From the NCBI RefSeq assembly GCF_018780105.1, contig NZ_JADMKC010000007.1:248001-312000 (forward strand): DNA of 64,000 nt, given 5' to 3'. This document shows positions 16,074 through 25,073 of the stretch, in pieces. The position numbers were made by a program, and so were the translations under genes. Under the pieces are notes generated by a model. It worked only from the letters and a program-made list of their open reading frames with translations, did no database searches and had not been told where the DNA came from. Source of the DNA: Thiobacillus sp. (lineage in GTDB: Bacteria > Pseudomonadota > Gammaproteobacteria > Burkholderiales > Thiobacillaceae). Position 1 is the stretch's first letter. Every line of letters begins with the position of its first letter.

Positions 16074-16505
16074 TCAGGTATTCCAGCGTTCAGGGTGTGC
16101 CCAGTAACGGGCGTTGAGCCAGTCCGGCACGGTTTTATAGGTGTCCAGGTCGTAGTGAAAAACGCGGGTGGCGTCGGCCGGGTCGGTTGCGGACAGCATG
16201 AAGCCGAGCGCCCGGAAGGCGGCTGCATCGAGGGCGCAATCCGGTTGGGCGGCAAGCAGGATACGCGGCGCGACATACAGGCGGGTGTGGTTGATCAGGC
16301 GGTGGGCTTGCGGTGCGTTCAAATGGCTGAGGACGTCGATTCCCAATGCCAGCGTACAGAGGGTGTTCGGCGGGTTGTCGGGTCGGGATACCGGTGTGGC
16401 GGGCAAGATGGCCTGAGCCATCCGATACGCCGCCTCGTCCAGTGCGCATACGCTCTCGGGGCGTTGCTCCAGCAAGTGGCGCTGAATCTGGTCGCGCCAA
16501 GGCAT
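16074..16505 (-). CDS. Conserved hypothetical protein, 143 residues
   Basis: Starts MPWRDQIQRHLLEQRPESVCALD and ends WLNARYWAHPERWNT. The middle (LALGIDVLSHLNAPQAHRLINHTRLYVAPRILL) looks like a Rossmann-type fragment, and FHYDLDTYKTVPDWLNARYWA is a distinctive conserved-looking end. I do not recognise a named family with confidence. It begins 2 bp after the RDD gene's stop, so the two are co-transcribed. Confidence 0.7.
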   Translation of the reverse strand: MPWRDQIQRHLLEQRPESVCALDEAAYRMAQAILPATPVSRPDNPPNTLCTLALGIDVLSHLNAPQAHRLINHTRLYVAPRILLAAQPDCALDAAAFRALGFMLSATDPADATRVFHYDLDTYKTVPDWLNARYWAHPERWNT

Positions 16506-16507
16506 GG

Positions 16508-16945
16508 TCAGGTCTTCCTGGGCACGCGTACGAGGCGGGTGCCGACGATGCGGTCGTGAAAAAACTGCCGGTCGCGATCAAACAATGCCCACCAGAACCC
16601 CGCGCCTGCAAGCAGCAGTCCCAGCAGAGCGAGCGAGAAGCGCAGTGCGGCCTGTTTCAGCGTGACAGGCTGGCCATCGGGATTCACCAGGCGGATGCGC
16701 CATGTCTTCATCGCCAGTGTCTGGCCGCTGCGTAGCCAGAATGCGCTGAAGTAGGCAAACAGCACGCCGACCAGATAAAGCTGGAAAACATGGTGCAGCC
16801 AGCCGGTCTGCGCATTGCCTACCAGATAAAGAAATGGCAGCGCAGCGACAAATATGACTGCGGTCACCAGCAGCAATTCGTAAACCATGACGGCGATTCG
16901 AATTGGCAGCGGGGCGGAAACGGAGGCTATTGCGTTGTCTTGCAT
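16508..16945 (-). CDS. RDD-family membrane protein
   Basis: 145 residues from the ATG at 16945; an upstream in-frame start at 17020 would lie close to the divergent DUF2173 gene. Two N-terminal helices (MVYELLLVTAVIFVAALPFL, HHVFQLYLVGVLFAYFSAFW), the conserved polar motif SGQTLAMKTWRIRLV, a third helix (FSLALLGLLLAGAGFWWALF) and the FFHDRIVGTRLV ending are all RDD hallmarks. Function is unknown; some RDD proteins are antiporter-like. It is divergent from the DUF2173 cluster, with 92 bp between starts. Confidence 0.85.
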   Translation of the reverse strand: MQDNAIASVSAPLPIRIAVMVYELLLVTAVIFVAALPFLYLVGNAQTGWLHHVFQLYLVGVLFAYFSAFWLRSGQTLAMKTWRIRLVNPDGQPVTLKQAALRFSLALLGLLLAGAGFWWALFDRDRQFFHDRIVGTRLVRVPRKT

Positions 16946-17037
16946 GGTGGCTCTATATTGCAGCTTGGCGCGACAAATTGCCACAACGTGCTGAAGCGAG
17001 ATCCAGCCGTAAGAAAACATAACTTGGAGAAGGCTCG

Positions 17038-17442
17038 ATGAATATCGTAAAGCAACTCATGGCTATTCCTGGTGTGATTGCCGCAGGCGAGTTTGCCTTT
17101 CGCGGTGACCGTTTTTCGTACGAGGGTGCGCTGACTGACGAGTTTGCCCGGATGGCGTCGATTCTGTGTCGTGCAAATACCCTGGCGATCAATATGCAAA
17201 CCGAAATCGTCGACTCGTTCGCCGAGGGCTGCGGTTGCCGGCCGGTGCAGGGCTGGATTGCGCACGGCAATCTGGTCACTATCTGCGTAGTCGGCAATTA
17301 TTTTGCCTTTATCGAAAACCGTGACGAGTTGCTGAATGACGTCATGACCATCATGCGCGCCAAGGTGGGGGATATACGGGATGACCTGCTGGCCAACCTG
17401 TATTCCAAAATCGGGGGCGACACCCGGGAAGCGCTGTACTGA
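17038..17442 (+). CDS. DUF2173-family protein, copy 1
   Basis: 134 residues, ATG with GGAGAAGG upstream. Small alpha/beta protein with the trio's shared plan: N-terminal MxLPG-like start (LMAIPGVIAAGEF), GDRFSYEGAL, a helix with MASILCRAN, then QGWIAHGNLVTICVVGNYFAFI. The fold resembles roadblock/LC7-like regulators by eye. It has an extra 20-residue C-terminal tail not shared by copies 2 and 3. First of three co-directional paralogues. Function unknown. Confidence 0.8.
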   Translation: MNIVKQLMAIPGVIAAGEFAFRGDRFSYEGALTDEFARMASILCRANTLAINMQTEIVDSFAEGCGCRPVQGWIAHGNLVTICVVGNYFAFIENRDELLNDVMTIMRAKVGDIRDDLLANLYSKIGGDTREALY

Positions 17443-17467
17443 AATCTATACCAAAGGAGACACAGGG

Positions 17468-17806
17468 ATGAATCTGGACAAAATGATGGACTTGCCGGGC
17501 GCGATGGCGGCGTTTACGTATTCCGACAAGGGAGACCTGCAAGCGCACGTGCTGCGCGAAGGAACCGAGCTCACGCCGCAGGTGCTGGACCTGCTGGCGC
17601 ATTCCTGCGTGGCCAATCTGGCCATTGCCAACATGGAAGCGCGTGGCTGGGAAGCGGTGACGGGGCAGGGCGGGTTCCAGCCGCTCAAGGGTTTCTCGGT
17701 CGTGGGTCTGGAGTGGTCGGTAGTGGTCAATGGCAATTGCGGCGTCGTCGTCCGCAATCGCGATGCCGACTATGAGGCTGCGTTCAAAGCCTTGCAGGCT
17801 GCCTGA
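17468..17806 (+). CDS. DUF2173-family protein, copy 2
   Basis: 112 residues from the ATG at 17468, chosen for the strong AAAGGAG 10 bp upstream; longer in-frame starts lie inside copy 1. The layout is as in its neighbours: MNLDKMMDLPGAMAAFTYSDKGDL, then SCVANLAIANMEARGWEAVTG, then KGFSVVGLEWSVVVNGNCGVVVRN. It is the most divergent copy in the glycine-rich strand region. Cytosolic. Confidence 0.8.
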   Translation: MNLDKMMDLPGAMAAFTYSDKGDLQAHVLREGTELTPQVLDLLAHSCVANLAIANMEARGWEAVTGQGGFQPLKGFSVVGLEWSVVVNGNCGVVVRNRDADYEAAFKALQAA

Positions 17807-17815
17807 GGAGCGCAT

Positions 17816-18151
17816 ATGTCGCTGAGAAAAATCCTGGTTCTTGATGGCGTAACGGCCGTGTGTCGCTTTCGTGACGACGGTGTGGTCATGGAGGCCGACG
17901 GCATGCTGCCCCCCGAGTTGATGGAGCGGCTTGCGAAATTTGCCCAGTGGTATCGCCGCATGGTGTCGGGCAACACCGATCTGCTGTCGCTGTTTTCGCA
18001 GATGCGGGGCTGGTCGCCATCGCAGGGCTGGATCGTCCAGGGCGACACCGTGACCGTGTGCAGTTCAGGCAACATGGTGTGCCTGTTCGACAACGCGGAA
18101 GGCTCGCTGAATCAAATCATGCAGGCACTGACCGAAGCTGCGCACGAATAA
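17816..18151 (+). CDS. DUF2173-family protein, copy 3
   Basis: 111 residues, ATG 9 bp after copy 2 with GAGGAG upstream. MSLRKILVLDGVTAVCRFRDDGVVMEADG, then YRRMVSGNTDLLSLFSQMRGW and QGWIVQGDTVTVCSSGNMVCLFD. The QGWI-x-GxxVT motif is shared with copy 1, so copies 1 and 3 are the closer pair. The transcript ends at the terminator at 18186-18210. Confidence 0.8.
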   Translation: MSLRKILVLDGVTAVCRFRDDGVVMEADGMLPPELMERLAKFAQWYRRMVSGNTDLLSLFSQMRGWSPSQGWIVQGDTVTVCSSGNMVCLFDNAEGSLNQIMQALTEAAHE

Positions 18152-18185
18152 AGCTGTTGCGCAGCCTGGAACGTGTCGCACGTTC

Positions 18186-18210
18186 AAGCCCTCCATCTGG
18201 AGGGCTTTTT
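18186..18210 (+). terminator. Intrinsic terminator after the DUF2173 cluster
   Basis: Stem AAGCCCTCC (18186-18194), loop ATCT, complementary arm GGAGGGCTT (18199-18207), then TTT. A classic hairpin with U-run. Confidence 0.9.
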
Positions 18211-18360
18211 CATGCGCGCGAGACAGGATTGCGTGCATGAAAATGGCGTGTTTTGATGGAATCGCGGCCAAGTGTCTTCGCAGAGCAGGATTTCTTGACC
18301 AAAACAGGGCAAAACGATTACCCTCACAGGTTCACCAACGAATTGATTTTTTGCCAGTTT

Positions 18361-20073
18361 ATGGAAGTTACGGGCGCTGAGATCGTCGTACGTTGTCTGG
18401 CCGAAGAAGGGGTCGAATTTGTGTTCGGCTACCCCGGCGGAGCCGTGCTCAATATTTACGACGCGATCTTCAAGCAGGACAAATTCAAGCATGTACTGGT
18501 GCGCCACGAGCAGGCAGCGGTCCACGCTGCCGATGCCTACGCACGCGCAACAGGCCGTGTCGGCGTGGCGTTGGTGACTTCGGGGCCCGGCGTCACCAAC
18601 GCGGTGACCGGGATTGCCACTGCGTACATGGATTCGATTCCCATTGTCGTCATCAGCGGCCAGGTGCCGACGCCGGCGATCGGCCTGGATGCGTTCCAGG
18701 AAGTCGATGCGGTCGGCATTACCCGTCCCTGCGTCAAGCATAATTTCCTGGTCAAGGACGTCAAGGACCTAGCCGCGACCTTCAAAAAGGCGTTCCATAT
18801 TGCGGCGTCCGGTCGCCCCGGTCCGGTGCTGATCGATGTGCCGAAGGATGTAACCGCGCACCTGACCGAGTTCGTGTATCCCGCGACGGTCGAAATGCGC
18901 TCCTACAACCCGGTGGTCAAGGGCCACAGCGGGCAACTGAAGCGTGCTGTGCAGATGCTGCTCGAAGCCAAGCGGCCGATGATTTATGCCGGCGGTGGCG
19001 TGGTGCTGGGCGATGCGGCGACGCAGTTGACCGAACTGACCCGCTTGCTGGGCTTTCCCTGCACCAACACGCTGATGGGGCTGGGTGGCTATCCCGCTAC
19101 CGACAGGCAGAACCTCGGCATGCTCGGCATGCACGGCACCTACGAAGCCAATATGGCGATGCAGCACTGCGATGTGCTGATCGCGGTGGGTGCGCGTTTT
19201 GACGACCGGGTGATCGGCAACCCCGCGCATTTCGCGCGTGAACAGCGCCGCATCATTCACATCGACGTCGATCCGTCGTCGATCTCCAAGCGCGTCAAGG
19301 TCGATGTGCCCATCGTCGGCGACGTGAAAAACGTGCTCGACGACCTGATCGCATTGCTGAAACAGTCCAAGGAAAAGAACGACGCTGCCGCGCTGAATGC
19401 ATGGTGGACGCAGATCGAGCTGTGGCGTTCGAAGGATTGCCTCAAGTACAACCGCAACGGCAACATCATCAAGCCGCAGTACGTAGTGGAAAAGCTCTGG
19501 GAAGTGACCAAGGGTGATGCTTACGTTACCTCCGATGTGGGCCAGCACCAGATGTGGGCGGCGCAGTATTACAAGTTCGACAAGCCGCGCCGCTGGATCA
19601 ATTCCGGCGGTCTCGGCACCATGGGCGTCGGTCTGCCGTATGCGATGGGCGTGCAGCTCGCCTTTCCTGATGCGCAGGTGGCTTGCATCACTGGCGAATC
19701 CAGCATCCAGATGTGCATACAGGAACTGTCGACCTGCAAGCAGTACCGCATTCCGGTCAAGGTCATTACGCTCAACAATCGCTACATGGGTATGGTGCGG
19801 CAGTGGCAGGAGTTCTTCTACGGCAGCCGCTACGCTGAGTCCTACATGGAATCGCTGCCTGATTTCGTGAAGCTGGCCGAGGCTTACGGCCACGTCGGCA
19901 TGCGCATCGACAAACCGGAAGACGTCGAAGCCGCGTTGAAGGAAGCTTTCTCGCCCGCGCTGAAAGAGCGCCTGGTGTTCATGGACTTCCAGACCGACCA
20001 GACCGAGAACGTCTTCCCCATGGTGGAAGGCGGCAAGGGATTGTCTGAAATGATTCTGGCGGAGGAGCTGTGA
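18361..20073 (+). CDS. ilvB: Acetolactate synthase, large (catalytic) subunit
   Basis: 570 residues from the ATG at 18361, the position where the family normally starts (MEVTGAEIVVRCL); an in-frame TTG/ATG at 18253-18256 would add 35 atypical residues. No good ribosome site precedes 18361. FYPGG loop (FGYPGGAVLNIYD), catalytic Glu in RHEQAAVHAADAYAR, and the ThDP/Mg region TGESSIQMCIQELSTC at about 444-459. The usual GDG/GEG triplet reads GES here. It makes acetolactate and acetohydroxybutyrate for Ile/Val/Leu. It overlaps ilvN by one base (TGATG). Confidence 0.96.
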   Translation: MEVTGAEIVVRCLAEEGVEFVFGYPGGAVLNIYDAIFKQDKFKHVLVRHEQAAVHAADAYARATGRVGVALVTSGPGVTNAVTGIATAYMDSIPIVVISGQVPTPAIGLDAFQEVDAVGITRPCVKHNFLVKDVKDLAATFKKAFHIAASGRPGPVLIDVPKDVTAHLTEFVYPATVEMRSYNPVVKGHSGQLKRAVQMLLEAKRPMIYAGGGVVLGDAATQLTELTRLLGFPCTNTLMGLGGYPATDRQNLGMLGMHGTYEANMAMQHCDVLIAVGARFDDRVIGNPAHFAREQRRIIHIDVDPSSISKRVKVDVPIVGDVKNVLDDLIALLKQSKEKNDAAALNAWWTQIELWRSKDCLKYNRNGNIIKPQYVVEKLWEVTKGDAYVTSDVGQHQMWAAQYYKFDKPRRWINSGGLGTMGVGLPYAMGVQLAFPDAQVACITGESSIQMCIQELSTCKQYRIPVKVITLNNRYMGMVRQWQEFFYGSRYAESYMESLPDFVKLAEAYGHVGMRIDKPEDVEAALKEAFSPALKERLVFMDFQTDQTENVFPMVEGGKGLSEMILAEEL

Positions 20074-20570
20074 TGGTGCGCCGCCATATTATTTCGCTGT
20101 TGATGGAAAACGAAGCGGGTGCGCTGTCGCGCGTGGCCGGCCTGTTTTCTGCGCGTGCCTACAATATCGAGTCCTTGACGGTTGCGCCGACCGAGGACGC
20201 GACGCTGTCGCGCATGACCATTGTCACGGTGGGTTCGGAAGAGGTCATCGAGCAGATCACCAAGCAGCTGAACAAGCTGGTGGACGTGATCAAGGTGATG
20301 GATCTGACCGAAGGCAGCCACATCGAGCGTGAGTTGATGCTGGTCAAGGTCAAGGCAGTCGGCGCTGGGCGCGAGGAAATGAAGCGCACCGCCGACATTT
20401 TTCGTGGCCGCATCATCGACGTCACCGACGCTACCTACACCATCGAGCTGACCGGAACCGGCTCCAAGCTCGATGCTTTCCTGGAGGCGATCGACCCCGT
20501 CTTCATCATCGAAACTGTGCGCACCGGCGCGTCTGGCATCGGACGTGGCGAGCGCAGTCTCAAAGCCTGA
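20073..20570 (+). CDS. ilvN: Acetolactate synthase, small regulatory subunit
   Basis: 165 residues from the ATG at 20073, with GGAGGAG 5 bp upstream inside the ilvB end; the in-frame GTG at 20070 is less likely. N-terminal ACT domain (HIISLLMENEAGALSRVAGLFSARAYNIESLTVAPTED), then the C-terminal domain (GSHIERELMLVKVKA). It confers valine feedback control on IlvB. Length equals that of typical IlvH/IlvN. Confidence 0.96.
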   Translation: MVRRHIISLLMENEAGALSRVAGLFSARAYNIESLTVAPTEDATLSRMTIVTVGSEEVIEQITKQLNKLVDVIKVMDLTEGSHIERELMLVKVKAVGAGREEMKRTADIFRGRIIDVTDATYTIELTGTGSKLDAFLEAIDPVFIIETVRTGASGIGRGERSLKA

Positions 20571-21650
<1,080 letters not shown>

Positions 21651-21665
21651 TGCGTGACAGGCGTT

Positions 21666-21716
21666 AGGGGTGAGGCGCAAGGGCGGATTGCCCGAGCGCC
21701 TCACCCCTTTCGTTTT
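21666..21716 (+). terminator. Intrinsic terminator after ilvC
   Basis: A 13-bp perfect stem (AGGGGTGAGGCGC at 21666-21678; GCGCCTCACCCCT at 21696-21708). The 17-nt loop itself can pair GGGC with GCCC. It is followed by TTCGTTTTT. Confidence 0.85.
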
Positions 21717-21746
21717 TCACATCCATCCTCATACCCGAGCGAATTC

Positions 21747-22373
21747 ATGACACATCCTCTCATTGCCCGCGAGGGCTGGCTGGTACTGCTGGCGGCATTC
21801 GCCGCGGCGATTCTGGCAACCGTATTCCTTGGCGCGTGGTCGATCCCCTTCTGGATCTGGGCGGTCTTTGCGCTGCAGTTCTTCCGCGATCCGGCCCGCA
21901 TCCCGCCGGGCGACGCCGATGCGGTCATTTCGCCCGCCGACGGCCGTATCGTTGCGGTTGAAAAAGTGCGCGATACCTATCTTGATCGCGATGCGCTGAA
22001 AATCAGCGTGTTCATGAACGTGTTCAACGTGCACTCGAACAAGAGCCCGGTGGATGGCGAGATCAAGGGTGTCTGGTATACGCCGGGCAGTTTTGTGAAC
22101 GCCGATCTCGACAAGGCTTCGACCGAAAACGAGCGCAATGCGCTGTGGATCCAGACCCCGCACGGTGATGTCACGTCGGTGCAGATCGCCGGCCTGATTG
22201 CGCGGCGCATCCTGTGCTACGCCCGTGTCGGCGACAAGCTGGCGCGCGGCCAGCGTTACGGCTTTATCCGCTTTGGTTCGCGGGTGGATGTCTATCTGCC
22301 GACAAGCGCGCGTACCGAAGTTTCGATTGGCCAGAAAGTGACCGGCGGGCGTACCATATTGGCTCGCTGGTAA
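21747..22373 (+). CDS. psd: Phosphatidylserine decarboxylase proenzyme (short type)
   Basis: 208 residues from the ATG at 21747 ([11 protein letters not shown]); the frame is open further upstream but across the terminator. N-terminal membrane helix ([20 protein letters not shown]), [31 protein letters not shown] and the self-cleavage region [11 protein letters not shown], where the Gly-Ser bond gives the pyruvoyl group. It converts phosphatidylserine to phosphatidylethanolamine, directly using the product of the adjacent pssA. Confidence 0.94.
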   Translation: MTHPLIAREGWLVLLAAFAAAILATVFLGAWSIPFWIWAVFALQFFRDPARIPPGDADAVISPADGRIVAVEKVRDTYLDRDALKISVFMNVFNVHSNKSPVDGEIKGVWYTPGSFVNADLDKASTENERNALWIQTPHGDVTSVQIAGLIARRILCYARVGDKLARGQRYGFIRFGSRVDVYLPTSARTEVSIGQKVTGGRTILARW

Positions 22374-22385
22374 TCATCCCCACAC

Positions 22386-23180
22386 ATGCCTGAATTTCAA
22401 CACCGTAAAGCCGAATTGGCGCGCACACGCATGCGTGATCGCGGTATTTATCTGTTGCCGAACCTGTTTACCACGGGGGCGCTGTTCGCCGGATTTTACG
22501 CGGTGGTGCAAGCGATGAACGGACGCTTCGAGCATGCTGCCGTGGCCATTTTCATTGCCATGGTGCTCGATGGGCTGGATGGGCGGGTGGCCCGCATGAC
22601 GCATACGCAAAGCGCGTTTGGCGCGGAGTACGACAGCCTGTCCGACATGGTTTCGTTCGGCGTTGCACCCGCGCTGGTGATTTACGTGTTTGCCTTGCAG
22701 AGCCTTGGCAAGATCGGCTGGATTGCGGCTTTTGTCTATTGCGCGGGGGCCGCCTTGCGGCTGGCGCGTTTCAATACCCAGCTCGACGTCGTGACGGACA
22801 AGCGTTTTTTCCAGGGGATGCCCAGCCCCTCGGCAGCGGCCCTGATCGCCGGCTTTGTCTGGGTGATGGTCGAGTACGGCGTGGATGGTCATGACGTGCG
22901 CTGGCTGGCTGCCGTGATCGCCCTGTTTGGCGGCCTGACCATGGTCAGCAATTTCCGTTATTACAGCGGCAAGGAAATCAACCTGCGCAAGAGTGTCCCG
23001 TTCTTCGTCATCCTGTTGGTGGTGCTGGCCTTCATTCTGGTATCGACCAGTCCGCCGGAAGTGCTGTTCGGCGTCTTTGTGCTGTATGGCCTGTCGGGCT
23101 ATGGCGATGGGCTGATGCGCTTCGTGCGCGGCCGGAAGAAAGGCCCGGCAAGCCCCCCCTTGCCGGGCGACGAAAAATAG
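22386..23180 (+). CDS. pssA: CDP-diacylglycerol-serine O-phosphatidyltransferase
   Basis: 264 residues, polytopic. CDP-alcohol transferase signature DG-x2-AR-x8-G-x3-D-x3-D seen in DGRVARMTHTQSAFG followed by AEYDSLSD. Start MPEFQHRKAELARTRMRDRGIYLLPNLFTTGALFAGFYA fits the type II PssA family. It makes phosphatidylserine, the substrate of psd 12 bp upstream. Its final codons lie in a GC-rich hairpin that overlaps a likely leu promoter. Confidence 0.94.
   Translation: MPEFQHRKAELARTRMRDRGIYLLPNLFTTGALFAGFYAVVQAMNGRFEHAAVAIFIAMVLDGLDGRVARMTHTQSAFGAEYDSLSDMVSFGVAPALVIYVFALQSLGKIGWIAAFVYCAGAALRLARFNTQLDVVTDKRFFQGMPSPSAAALIAGFVWVMVEYGVDGHDVRWLAAVIALFGGLTMVSNFRYYSGKEINLRKSVPFFVILLVVLAFILVSTSPPEVLFGVFVLYGLSGYGDGLMRFVRGRKKGPASPPLPGDEK
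23140..23170. other. GC-rich stem-loop spanning the end of pssA
   Basis: A 10-bp perfect stem, GCCCGGCAAG and CTTGCCGGGC around a C-rich loop, inside the last pssA codons. No U-run follows on the plus strand. It contains the TTGCCG that could act as the -35 box of the leu leader promoter. Confidence 0.5.
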
Positions 23181-23187
23181 ATACAAT
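23160..23187 (+). promoter_or_regulatory. Possible promoter of the leuA leader
   Basis: TTGCCG at 23160-23165, 16-bp spacer, TACAAT at 23182-23187. Initiation would fall almost on the ATG of the leader peptide at 23195. A second perfect -10 hexamer, TATAAT at 23339-23344, lies downstream without a clear -35. Confidence 0.4.
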
Positions 23188-23194
23188 TTAGACC

Positions 23195-23287
23195 ATGTCT
23201 AAACAGTCGCACCGTTCCGTGTTGTTCTCCTGCCTGACGAACGTCCTGTTCGGCGGCCTGCTGCTGCGCCCCGCGCGCGCACATTAA
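23195..23287 (+). CDS. Putative leu operon leader peptide (30 residues)
   Basis: ATG at 23195 to TAA at 23285-23287, about 110 bp upstream of leuA. The peptide MSKQSHRSVLFSCLTNVLFG continues GLLLRPARAH. Six of 30 residues are Leu, including three consecutive CTG codons near the end, as in the enterobacterial LeuL (LLLL run). Position and composition fit ribosome-mediated attenuation. The following 95 nt lack a convincing terminator with U-run, though a 5-bp TGCCG/CGGCA stem is present, so control could be of another kind. Confidence 0.5.
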   Translation: MSKQSHRSVLFSCLTNVLFGGLLLRPARAH

Positions 23288-23396
23288 ATCCCCCTCCCTG
23301 CAGTACCCCGTGCCGTCAGCTTCACGCGGCAAGCCCTTTATAATGCGTCGGCCCAAGTCACCTTGACTCCGGCGCTGACTGACCATGGAGCGAACC

Positions 23397-24932
23397 ATGA
23401 AAGACCGTTTGTTTGTTTTTGACACCACCTTGCGCGACGGCGAGCAAAGTCCCGGCGCATCAATGACCAAGGATGAAAAATTGCGCATTGCGCGCCAGCT
23501 GGAAAAGCTCGGCGTCGACGTGATCGAGGCAGGATTTGCGGTCGCCAGCCCGGGCGATGCCGATGCCATCCACGCCATCGCGGAAGCGATCAAGGAATCC
23601 ACGGTATGTTCGCTGGCACGCGCCAACGAGCGCGATATTCATGCAGCCGGCGGCGCGATCAAGCCGGCACGGTCCGGGCGCATCCATACCTTCATCGCCA
23701 CCTCGCCCATCCACATGGAAAAGAAGTTGCGCATGCATCCGGATCAGGTGATCGAGGCGGCGGTGAAAGCGGTCAAGCTCGCGCTTGAGTACACCGACGA
23801 TGTGGAGTTCTCGGCTGAGGACGCCGTGCGTTCGGAAATGGATTTTCTGGTGCAGGTGTTCGACGAAGTCATCAAGGCCGGCGCGAAGACGCTCAATGTG
23901 CCCGACACCGTCGGCTACAGCATTCCCGCCTTGTGGGGCGAGCGCATGAAACAGTTGATCGAGCGCGTGCCGAATTCCGGCAAGGTGATCTGGTCGACCC
24001 ACTGCCACAATGATCTCGGCATGGCGGTGGCCAACTCGCTCGCCGCCGTGATGAATGGCGCGCGTCAGGTCGAGTGCACCATCAACGGGCTGGGCGAACG
24101 CGCCGGCAATGCCTCGCTGGAAGAGATCGTCATGGCGGTGCGTACCCGCAAGGACGTGTTTTCCTGTGATACCCGCATCGATGCCACGCAGATCGTGCCG
24201 GCTTCAAAGCTGGTGTCCACCATCACGGGGTATCCGGTGCAGCCGAACAAGGCCATCGTCGGCGCCAACGCCTTCGCGCATGAATCCGGTATTCATCAGG
24301 ACGGCGTGCTGAAGCATCGCGAAACCTACGAAATCATGCGCGCCGAAGACGTGGGCTGGAATGCCAACCGCTTGACGCTGGGCAAGCTGTCCGGCCGCAA
24401 CGCATTCAAGACCAAGCTGGGCGAACTGGGCATCGTGCTCGACAGCGAGGAAGCGCTCAACGCGGCGTTTGCCCGTTTCAAGGAGCTCGCCGACAAGAAA
24501 CGCGAGATTTTTGACGAAGACCTGCAGGCGCTGGTCAGCACCGAGGGGTATGCCGCCGAACACGAACGTTACAAGCTGGTGTCGCTGAAGGTTTGCTCCG
24601 AAACAGGAGAAATCCCGAACGCGCGCCTGGTGTTCACCGACAACGGCGTGGAAAAGCAGGCCGAAGGCATCGGTTCCGGCCCGGTCGACGCCACCTTCAA
24701 GGCGCTCGAGTCGGTGGTGGCCAGCGGCGCCGATCTGTTGCTGTATTCGGTCAACAACATCACCAGCGGAACCGATGCCCAGGGTGAAGTCACGGTGCGT
24801 CTGGCCAAGGACGGTCGCGTCGTGAACGGGCAGGGGGCCGACACCGACATTGTGGCGGCTTCGGCCAAGGCCTATCTGCACGCGCTGAACAAGCTGGATT
24901 CAAAGCTGGAGCGGGCGCACCCGCAGGTGTGA
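23397..24932 (+). CDS. leuA: 2-Isopropylmalate synthase
   Basis: 511 residues from the ATG at 23397, with GGAG 6 bp upstream; the ATG at 23385 overlaps that site. [15 protein letters not shown] at the start of the TIM barrel, metal-binding [30 protein letters not shown], and the C-terminal regulatory LeuA dimer domain ([12 protein letters not shown]). It condenses acetyl-CoA with 2-oxoisovalerate, the first step specific to leucine. Leucine feedback inhibition is expected from the C-terminal domain. Confidence 0.96.
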   Translation: MKDRLFVFDTTLRDGEQSPGASMTKDEKLRIARQLEKLGVDVIEAGFAVASPGDADAIHAIAEAIKESTVCSLARANERDIHAAGGAIKPARSGRIHTFIATSPIHMEKKLRMHPDQVIEAAVKAVKLALEYTDDVEFSAEDAVRSEMDFLVQVFDEVIKAGAKTLNVPDTVGYSIPALWGERMKQLIERVPNSGKVIWSTHCHNDLGMAVANSLAAVMNGARQVECTINGLGERAGNASLEEIVMAVRTRKDVFSCDTRIDATQIVPASKLVSTITGYPVQPNKAIVGANAFAHESGIHQDGVLKHRETYEIMRAEDVGWNANRLTLGKLSGRNAFKTKLGELGIVLDSEEALNAAFARFKELADKKREIFDEDLQALVSTEGYAAEHERYKLVSLKVCSETGEIPNARLVFTDNGVEKQAEGIGSGPVDATFKALESVVASGADLLLYSVNNITSGTDAQGEVTVRLAKDGRVVNGQGADTDIVAASAKAYLHALNKLDSKLERAHPQV

Positions 24933-25046
24933 TCGTTCCGGGGCAGCAAGGAGGCGGCCGCTGTAAATGCATCAAAAGCAGTCTGGCCATCCTCCCCGCC
25001 AGCCCCGTAAATCCGTTAAAATCCACATAGTTATCTCATCCCTGAC

Positions 25047-25070
25047 CGGGCACGGAAACGTGCCCGTTTT
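25047..25070 (+). promoter_or_regulatory. GNRA-loop hairpin with T-run directly before lepA
   Basis: CGGGCACG (25047-25054), GAAA tetraloop, CGTGCCCG (25059-25066), then TTTT, ending 3 nt before the lepA GTG. It looks like an intrinsic terminator or attenuator placed exactly where a ribosome site should be. Confidence 0.65.
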
Positions 25071-25073
25071 GCT

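Noticed and set aside
16950..17037. Sigma-54-like TGGCGC...TTGC before the DUF2173 trio
   Set aside because: The spacing between GG and GC is one base too long and the -24 box has a mismatch.
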